A stretch of DNA of 64,000 nt from G965197005 sp965197005 (GTDB taxonomy: Bacteria > Pseudomonadota > Gammaproteobacteria > Pseudomonadales > Oceanobacteraceae): NCBI GenBank assembly GCA_965197005.1, contig OZ239982.1, positions 1,550,001-1,614,000 on the forward strand, given 5' to 3'. The notes beneath the pieces are model-generated. The model was given only the letters and a program-made list of their open reading frames with translations, ran no database searches and was not told the origin of the DNA. Of this stretch, positions 16,918 to 26,700 are shown piece by piece; position 1 is the first letter of the stretch, and every line of letters begins with the position of its first letter. The position numbers and the translations under genes are program-made.

Positions 16918-17590
16918 CTATGCCGTTAAATAAAGGTCATTAACTCGTCCGTTTGTCTGCAAAATAAGCACTTTTTGATTACCCTCGCCACTACCCATAT
17001 GGGAATAATCAAAACGGTCAAATTGATGCGGACTACCGTGATAAGCCAAACTAAATTTAACATCATCATCTTGCGTTAAATCGTTTTCTGTTTTAATATT
17101 AGCGTTAGAAAGGTTCTCAAGCGAACGTAACTCAGGGGGCAATTGAAGCCCGAAGGCGTTTGCTAATTGAGAGCCTTTTTTAGTATTCCAATATACTGCC
17201 TTACCTAAATCACTTTCCATCTGTCCTTTATTTCTACCATAAGCACTAGCAATATTCATCACTTCAATGCCGTTATCACTTGTCTTTATGTGCATAGCAG
17301 CAATCACTGGCTTGCCTTTGCCAGCTACATTTTCAGTCAATTCCGTAAAGACAATATAACCATTTTCCACAGTCCTTGATTTACTAATCGCAACGGGATT
17401 ATTGATTTGTGCTGGTATTTTCTTTAAGTCATTAGGATTAATGCTATGTTTGTTTTTTATGATTTTATTAATAACTTTGGGTGTAATAGTTACATTCATA
17501 TCTGCCACACCTAAAAGTTTAAATACCTTTGGTGTTGTGCCTACATTGATATGCCTTACCTTGACCTTATCTCCTTTTACAACAGCTGCA
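16918..17590 (-). pseudogene. Fragment of giant polyvalent protein: MuF-C/nuclease-like module plus truncated ART
   Basis: The frame runs from about 17590 (joined out of frame to the preceding fragment) through VKVRHINVGTTPKVFKLLGVADMN to a stop at 16918. Residues up to LTQDDD are a near-identical copy of a module inside the large frame at 23321-23839. The start of another ADP-ribosyltransferase-like module follows (AYHGSPHQFDRFDYSHMGSGEGNQ), then a deletion and an unrelated short tail. The Met at 17508 is internal to the module, so this is not an independent gene. Confidence 0.75.
17072..17590. repeat. Module duplication A, copy 1 (partner 23321-23839)
   Basis: About 520 bp nearly identical to 23321-23839 (offset 6,249). 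Codes the MuF-C/nuclease-like module. A patch at 17200-17240 differs strongly, as if replaced, while both flanks match. Confidence 0.85.
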
Positions 17591-20500
17591 ACCGTTTAGT
17601 AATGCGTTTTTCTATATCCGCATATTCTTTGGTGTTAAAATCATTATGGTTAAACTTATCACGCTCTCTAAACAAGCGTTCTAGCTCAATATCCCCACCT
17701 GTATAAGAGTTGGCATTCGCCACATCGCTGGTTAAGTAAAAGCCCTCACCGTGACTGATACCATTATTATCAAAGCCAGACATAAAGGTATCAAAATCGG
17801 CATTCGTTCCGTGATACATAACCAAAGGCTCGCCTGTATCTGGGTTTATAACTTTTGATACATCATCAGGCTTGTATTTTTGAATTTGCTCCACTAAACT
17901 ATCAATAGCCCTGTGAGGCCGGTCGGACTTCTGACCTAAGTCAGCGTCCACCATTTCTGGCACAGGGCTTTTTTCTGTCACGTCCAGCGACTCTACGGTG
18001 TAAATACGATTGCCTTGTCCTTTATTGTCTATTTGCTTAACCGTAAGTTTTACTAAATAAACTTTATCCTTTAAAGACATTGGCGTAAAAAACCGTGTGA
18101 CCGCTTTTATGTGTCGGTCATTATCCCTATCAGGTTTATCCCAGCCTACCAAGGCTTTTTCAAATAAACTATCAAGATTAGACACAGCGGATAAATGCGC
18201 TTGGTGGCTAACGGATTTGCCTAACGCACTCGCTGATAGCATTTTATCTAAGGCATTGCGTGATACCGTCGCCTGTATGCCACTGGCTATATTCTCAAGC
18301 ACCTTGCCTTTAAACTCAGAGGCATGCGTTCTTGCCTGTAAAATATTGCTTGCCGTCCGTTTGACCTTAGAAGATGCTAATTCCCAATCCCCAAACCAGC
18401 TTTTAAATTCAGGCGTTCTAACCTGCACCCACTGCTTATAGTTGAGCTTGGTCTTGCCTTTTGCTTTGGCTTTTTTATAGGCTTTTTGTCCGCCGTAGCG
18501 TTCCACGGTTTCGGCAATTTGGCTTTCTAATTCGGCGTTGGTGGGTGGTAGGGAGGATTGAGCATCATCATCTTGCGTTAAGTCCTTTTCTGTATTGACA
18601 CTATTATCGTCTTTTAATACACTAGATTTATCAAAAAGCCTATTTAATGTTCCAGCTTCACGCAATTGTAGCCTCCGCTGGATATTGTAGGCTTTTTGTT
18701 TGTCTACATACTTTACATCTGCATAATTAACCATATTGGTTATATATTTTGCACCCTCATTGCGTCCATAAATACTGGCTATTTTATTAAAGACAAGTCC
18801 ACCATTCGTTTTATTAGCATGTAATGGCACTATTACCATGTCGCCATTGGTTGCCTGTAGCTCTGTAATAACAACATAAGAGTTTTTAGGACTGCCTTTT
18901 TTAGTGTTTTTAAATACAATAACTGGGTTATTTAACTGGCTTGGTATTTGCTTTATCATATCAGCAGTTATTTCTGAGTGATTGTTTTTTATCTTGGTTA
19001 TTTTTGCTATATTTATAAGCATTTTAGTGTCTGCGATACCTGACTGTATTAGTGCTTTTGGCGTTGTACCCATTTCAACCCATTCGGACGTTGATGTCTT
19101 ATTATTAGATGAATAAACAGCATCAACCGCCTTAGCAAACTCGCTATCATTATCTTCGTTTAGGCTAAACCTAATATCATCACTATCACTACTAAATGCG
19201 CCATTATTACCAATGGCAGATTTAATTTGGTTAGGGTGTCCAACAATAAACTCTTTCTGACCTTTTTTGCCATAATCGTCTGTTTGACGCTTAGTGAAAA
19301 TTCCTCCATCTCTGTGCTCGAATAAAGTCATTATTGCCCCAATACCAGCTCTATCAAAACCACCATAATTAGGGTTTTTGATATTCAAAAAAACCTCATA
19401 CAAGCTCTCTGGTTTGTTGCCCGCCCATCGTAAAGCAAATTCTTTCACATCAGAAAAATAAGCTCCTTTTAAGTTTGGATTGCTTTTCTCCATATCGAAT
19501 ACTGAAAATCTTTCGCTTGCTCGTGTACCATGATAAACCACCAAAGGCTCGCCCGTGTCGGGGTCGGTGACTTTAGAGGTGTTTGCCTGTGCTTGCTTGA
19601 CATCATCAAAGAATTGTTGTAACTTTTTATCCAAAGGCGATATTTTGCCTTTAACCTCTGTGTCGGTCGCCTCGTTAATAATCTTGGTATGTACGGCAGG
19701 GGTTTTTTTATACAATACTACAGCACTGATAAACGTAGAGTGCAATTCATTTGGAACAAACCCTTTCTTAATAGTGCTGGGCTTAGCCTTAACCTCTTGT
19801 ACAGTTGTGCGTACATAGTATTCTTTATCGTTAATGCTCACTTTTGCCAAATAATTATGATAACCAATAAAATTATCATGTTTTTTATGACCGTCTTTTA
19901 ATACTTCTTGCTCAAAATAAATAGGTATTGATGCCTCAAAAATATCATCTAATCGTGGGATTATTTGTTTTGCATCAATGCCTTTATGGTTGAGTATTTT
20001 TCCTAGAGAGCCATTAACAAAACGAGCAATCTTACCGTCCTGCTTATTGGTTGCTTGACCTAATTTACTGTAAATTACTTTAATTTCCGCAATAGGGTAA
20101 TTGTTTTCACTAATATTGATAATCTTAGCTCTATTAATCAACTCACTTTTATTCGCAAGCTCCCAATCCCCAAACCAGCTTTTAAACTCAGGCGTTCTTA
20201 CCTGCACCCACTGCTTATAGTTGAGCTTGGTCTTGCCTTTTGCTTTGGCTTTTTTATAGGCTTTCTCACCGCCGTAGCGTTCCACGGTTTCGGCAATTTG
20301 GCTTTCTAATTCGGCGTTGGTGGGTGGTAGGGAGGATTGAGCATCATCATCTTGCTTTAAGTCGTTTTCTGTTTTAATATTGGCGTCTGAAAGGAGCGTG
20401 GCATCAGATACATATGCGGGCAATTGAAGCCCAAAGGTATCTGCAAGCAACGTTCCTTTTTTTGTATTCCAATACAGTAGATTATCATTTAATCCTTTTT

Positions 20501-20741
20501 GTAATTGTGCTTTTCTCAATCCGTAAACGCTGGCAATATTGATAAGTTCTAAGCCATTGGCGTCACGTTTTAAGTGTAACGCACCAATGGCTGGCTTATT
20601 CTTGCCGTTTTCTCTTTCTGTTAATTCGGTTAAAACAATATATCCGTCTGGATTAGAAGATGTTTTATTGGACGACATAATAGCGACAGGATTATTAATT
20701 TGCTTCGGCAACTGTTTCAGCAGTGAGGTTATGCTTGCCAC
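17577..20741 (-). pseudogene. Giant polyvalent protein, third segment (frameshifted continuation)
   Basis: Open for 1,054 codons. It continues the preceding 2,953-codon frame after a frameshift inside one module: the upstream frame ends GKHNLTAETV, and this frame resumes KQLPKQINNPVA, as in sister modules. Order: MuF-C/nuclease-like module remainder; RTPEFKSWFGDW box; an LPD-type domain (about 19650-20150); ART-like module with VVYHGTRASERF and PNQIKSAIGNNG; another MuF-C-like module (18590-19130); WFGDW box; a different LPD-type domain (TVSRNALDKMLSASALGKS, NRIYTVESLDV); and a truncated ART (MYHGTNADFDTF). It ends at 17577 in a deletion junction. Likely not translated alone, as no ribosome site precedes 20741. 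Confidence 0.75.
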
Positions 20742-23700
20742 CCATTACTTTCTTAAACGTTTCCCCTTTTATAGTCACTTTTACATCAGGCATTCCAACC
20801 AACTGCAAAACCTTTGGTATCGTGCCAACATCGATATACCCACTAACAACTTGTCCATGCGAGGCAATATCAACCGCTTTGGCAAACTCACTGTCGTTAT
20901 CTTCGTTTAGACTAAATTTAATATCATTATCTTGCTTTAACTCTGTCCTTGGTTTAGTATTATTCCTATACGAAGCACCTGTATCGACACGGGGTAGTGT
21001 AGGGTCGGTATCAGTAGTGGCGAGATTGTCATTTCCCTTTCCGCTTGCATCTTCGTTATTTGTTGGCGCACCCAGTCCTTGACGCGTAAGTGTAGGCTTG
21101 GATTGCGTAGGATTTGAAGTATCGACGCTGCCTATTTCATTTTCACCGCCAACACCTTTACTCTCAAACAAATCAAACGAAGTAATTACCCACGAATTAC
21201 TGCCTTTATTTTTAATTAAAGACACTCGATTACCATTACTTTCTATGTCAATTCGCTGTGAATTGCTTAACTCAAAACTGTTGGCAACTTGCCCTTTGGC
21301 AATGGTATCAACCACACGCTCTGTTAACATTTCTGTCACATCATCGTAAGTCATTGCGTCTTTACGCATACGGCTTTCAATAATATGGGATAACCCTTTG
21401 CCACCTTTAGTTTTGCCATTGGGTTTGACTTTGCCAATATCGCCCCATACAAAATCAATCCACCCTGTGTCGTTGCGATACATCGCACGGTGTACGGAAG
21501 TTTTTTCCGTCAGTGCTTTGTGCATTGCCTCTCGACCACGTTTGATATAAGCCAAACTAAACATAACATCATCTTCGTTATCTTTATTTTTACTCAAATA
21601 ATTGTTATAATTAGCTGAAAGCTCGGCAAGAAACTCCTCTGGCAATTGGAGCCACTGTGTTACTTGCTGGGTTTTTTCTTCATTGAAATACCTTACCTCA
21701 GAATATTTAGCCATATTTAATAAATAATCTGCATAACGCTCTTTACTGTAAGCACTTGCAATTTTATTAAAGTTCAGTCCTTTCTCGCTAATATCTGCAT
21801 GTATAGCAACAATAATTGGCTGGTCATTCTTTGGCTTCAATTCCGTTAATACTACATAAGAGTTTGCAGGGCTACCTCTTTTAGTGTTTTTAAATACCGC
21901 AACAGGTTTATTTAACTGCTGAGGTATCTGCTTAATTAATTCAGGGCTCATTTCAGGGTGCTCTTTACGAATACGCATTATTTTACGCTTATTAATACGC
22001 ACCTCTTTTTTGTCAACGCCTGCCTGTTCTATTATTTTTGGTGTCTCACCCATCAGGATTAAGTCATCATCTACTTTAGAACCTAAAGGCATTTCAAAGA
22101 CAGCATCAACCGCCTTAGCAAACTCACTATCGTTATCTTCGTTTAGACTAAACCTAATATCATCATTATCACTACTAAATGCGCCATTATTACCAATGGC
22201 AGATTTAATTTGGTTAGGGGTTCTAACGATATACTGCCCACCAACAATAAAGCCGTCTATACCCAAATTATCGTAGGCTTCTTCATTGGTTTTTGTGTCT
22301 AAGTAAATACTTTTATCTTCTTTGCTTAATGCGTCAAAACCTCTAAAGGGATTTTTTAAATTCAAAAAGGTAGGCATTATCCTACCTTTTGAAGTTGCGT
22401 ATTTTTTTGCTATTTTTGTTTCATTGGTGAAATAAAAGCCTCTACCCTCGCCACGTCCGTTGCGTATAGGCTGGTCAATATCAAAGGTATCAAAATCGGC
22501 ATTCGTTCCGTGATACACCACCAAAGGCTCGCCTGTATCTGGGTCGGTGACTTTAGAGGTGTTTGCCTGTGCTTGCTTGACATCATCAAAGAATTGTTGT
22601 AACTTTTTATCCATAAAGCGATTGCGGTTGTCGTTGCCGATGGAATAATCTTCGGTGGTTACGGACGGGTCGCTTTTCTTATATATCTCTATTTCTGATA
22701 TTGCTGTGTTATGAAATTGGTTATCACCAACTTTTTGCCCTCGTTTGTGGCTTGGAGTTAATTCTTGTAACGTCATTCTCACAAAATACTCTTGCCCGTC
22801 CATATTGATTTTATTTAGGTAATTGTGATAACCAACAAAATTACTATGCTTTTTATGCCCTTGTTTTTCTATTTCACTTTCGCTGTAAATCGGCACACTA
22901 CTATCAAAAATCTCTTTTAACTGTGGAATAATTATTGTGGTATCAAATCCTTGATGCCTTGTTATTTTTCCTAATGCGCTCCTAACAAAACGTGTTTTTT
23001 TGCCGTCTGTTTTATTTACACCGTCATGTAATCCAACATAGGCTTGTTTTGCCTGTTCGCTGTTCAATGGCTTTCCTGTTACAGCAATTGATGATAAATT
23101 ATCAATCAACTTACCTTTAGCGGCTAATTTCCAATCCCCAAACCAGCTTTTAAATTCAGGCGTTCTTACCTGTACCCACTGCTTATAGTTGAGCTTGGTC
23201 TTGCCGTCTGCTTTGGCTTTTTTATAGGCTTTCTCACCGCCGTAGCGTTCCACGGTTTCGGCAATTTGGCTTTCTAATTCGGCGTTGGTGGGTGGTAGGG
23301 AGGATTGAGCATCATCATCTTGCGTTAAGTCGTTTTCTGTTTTAATATTGGCGTTAGAAAGGTTCTCAAGCGAACGTAACTCAGGGGGCAATTGTAGCCC
23401 GAAGGCGTTTGCTAATTGAGAGCCTTTTTTAGTGTTCCAATAAACAACCTGTTTTAAATCTCTTTTGACAGGCTCTTCATTTCTACCATAAGCACTAGCA
23501 ATATTCATCACTTCAATGCCGTTATCACTTGTCTTTATGTGCATAGCAGCAATCACTGGCTTGCCTTTGCCAGCTACATTTTCAGTCAATTCCGTAAAGA
23601 CAATATAACCATTTTCCACAGTCCTTGATTTACTAATCGCAACGGGATTATTGATTTGTGCTGGTATTTTCTTTAAGTCATTAGGATTAATGCTATGTTT

Positions 23701-26700
23701 GTTTTTTATGATTTTATTAATAACTTTGGGTGTAATAGTTACATTCATATCTGCCACACCTAAAAGTTTAAATACCTTTGGTGTTGTGCCTACATTGATA
23801 TGCCTTACCTTGACCTTATCTCCTTTTGCAACAGCATCAACCGCCTTAGCAAACTCACTATCGTTATCTTCGTTTAGACTATCCGCACGTCCACCGTCAC
23901 GCAAAAATATCTGTTCTTTCCTTGCCACGTCTTCAGTATCACGGATTAGCGTGTTGCGTCTTTCGCTCTCATTCATGCCTAGTCGGCTTTCCACGTTGCG
24001 GGCTTCTACCTCGCCTGATAAACGGTGGTAGGCTTCTATTTCGTTATAATTATATTTTTTTTCTATAGAAGAAATGACATTATCAGCATTGTCAAAATCT
24101 TTCTTTAGATTATTTATATCATTTTTATATTGATTTTCTAGCGGTTTATATACACTCCTAAATTTTCCTTTATTGTCGCCATCAATAACATACAAGAGTT
24201 TATTTAGAAACTCCTCCTTGTACTTACTAGGGATTTCGTTATCTCCATACTTGTCTGATATTCTATTAAAGTAAGGCATAACCTCTTTCAGTCTTGTTGT
24301 GTCGAGAATTAATGAGCTTTGGTGTGCTTCCATGTAATAATCTTGCATTGTTACAAACTCTAAAATATCGTCTGCTGTTACTGTCGGCTCTGTGTGTTTT
24401 AGTAATTCAATAACTGCGGATTTTACTTTATATTCGCTATTTTTTATCCGTAAGCGGTTTTCACGCTTATATTTTTCAATCTTTTCTTTTTTTAATTTCT
24501 CTTTATAGTTGTAAGCATATTTTGGATTACTACCTTTAGCAAAACCCTCTATATCTTGTATAATATGTTGAATTTCATGCAATATTGTGCTTTTAATATC
24601 ATTTGTCTTATTTAGGTTTACATCAATAAACGTAACGCCAAAATACTTGGACATCATGCCAGATTGTGGTGTTTTCTTGTTGAGAAAGTGAACCACAACA
24701 TTTTTTAATTCTGGATATGCTTTGTAAAGTTCTTTATGATTTAAAACAGTATCTAACTTTAAAACTTCCTCACGTTCCCCCTCGAGCTTTGGTATTGCAT
24801 CAGGTTTTAACTTGCCGTCTAATATTTCATACCGCCATTTACCATCTGCTCCACGTTCCCAACCAGTGGCTAGGCGAATGGTCTTTGCGTCCTTATTAGC
24901 GGCTTCCATGTTTCTTGCTACTTTTAAATTATCCAAGCGATAGGTACGTTCCTCAGTAGCATCTAGGTTTTTTGCCCCTTGTTTGCCAATTAAACTAAAT
25001 TTAACATCATCATCTTGCGTTAAATCGTTTTCTGTTTTAATATTTCTCTTATAAAGCCCATCATCTGATGTAAAATCGCTAAGCAAAGTAGAATGCCCAG
25101 CCGATTTAATCGGGACTAAACCATTCGGATAAAGCGTCACCGTTTTCAGAAACTGATGGGCTTTTTCTTTATTCACATATCTAAGATGCTCACTGAACGC
25201 CTTTCTTAGTTGGTTTAGGCTTCTTCCGTGAACACTGGCAATGTCTGCAATTTCCGCACCGCCTTTTTTCTTTTCTATAAACAGTGCCGCAATTACAGGT
25301 TTTTCTCCCTTTTTTCTTTTGTCAGCCTCTCTTAACTCGGTTAAAACAATAAGGGCATCTTCCTTTTTGTCCGAGTTGAAAACCGCAATAGGGTCATTTA
25401 GCTGTTTGGGTAGTTTTTTTAAATCATTAACTTTTAAATTGTGTGGATTTTTGTGATTGAATACTGTTTTTGGTAATTGTTGAGCAATAGATTTTTCTAT
25501 AATTTTCCCTGTAATCCTGATGTTTGTTTCTGGAACGCCCAGCAATATTAGAACGTCAGGCGTTGTACCTAAGTTCGTATAACCCTTATCGATAACCCCT
25601 TTTGCAACCGTATCAACCGCCTTAGCAAACTCACTGTCGTTATCTTCGTTTAGACTAAACCTAATATCATCATTATCACTACTAAAATCGCCATTATTAC
25701 CAATGGCAGATTTAATTTGGTTGGGGGTTCTAACGATATACTGCCCACCAACAATAAAGCCGTCTATACCCAAATTATCGTAGGCTTCTTCATTGGTTTT
25801 TGTGTCTAAGTAAATACTTTTATCTTCTTTGCTTAATGCGTCAAAACCTCTAAAGGGATTTTTTAAATTCAAAAAGGTAGGCATTACCCTACCTTTTGAA
25901 GTTGCGTATTTTTTTGCTATTTTTGTTTCATTGGTGAAATAAAAGCCTCTACCCTCGCCACGTCCGTTGCGTATAGGCTGGTCAATATCAAAGGTATCAA
26001 AATCGGCATTCGTTCCGTGATACACCACCAAAGGCTCGCCTGTATCTGGGTCGGTGACCTTGCTCGCATTCTGCGGGTCGCTCTCCCAATCCCCAAACCA
26101 GCTTTTAAACTCAGGCGTTCTAACCTGTATCCACTGCTTATAATTGAGCTTGGTCTTGCCGTCTGCTTTGGCTTTTTTATAGGCTTTCTCACCGCCGTAG
26201 TGTTCCACGGTTTCGGCAATTTGGCTTTCTAATTCGGCGTTGGTGGGTGGTAGGGAGGATTGAATATCATCATCTTGCGTTAAGTCTGTCCTTGGTTTAG
26301 TATTATCCCTATGCGAAGCACCTGTATCAGCACGGGCGAGTGTAGGGCTGTTATCAGTAGCGGCGAGATTGTCATTTCCCTTTCCGCTTGCATCTTCGTT
26401 ATTTGTTGGCGCACCCAGTCCTTGACGCGTAGGTGTAGGCTTGGATTGCGTAGAGCCTAGAGTATCAACGCTGCCTATTCTAGGTTCACCGCCAACATCT
26501 TTATTCTCAAATAAATCAAAGGCAGTAACTACCCAAGCGTTACTGCCTTTTCTTTTAGACAGTGCCACACGGCTGCCGTTATGTTCAATACGAATATTTT
26601 CCTCCAAAGCACCTCTGTTCCAACGTCCGACTTCTTGCCCTTTCGCCAACGTATCAACCACACGCTCGGTTAGCATTTCTGTCACATCACTGTAAGTCAT

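Noticed and set aside
20695..20741. Programmed ribosomal frameshift.
   Set aside because: The required shift is +1 with no slippery heptamer or rare-codon pause evident; other damage in the locus favours mutation.
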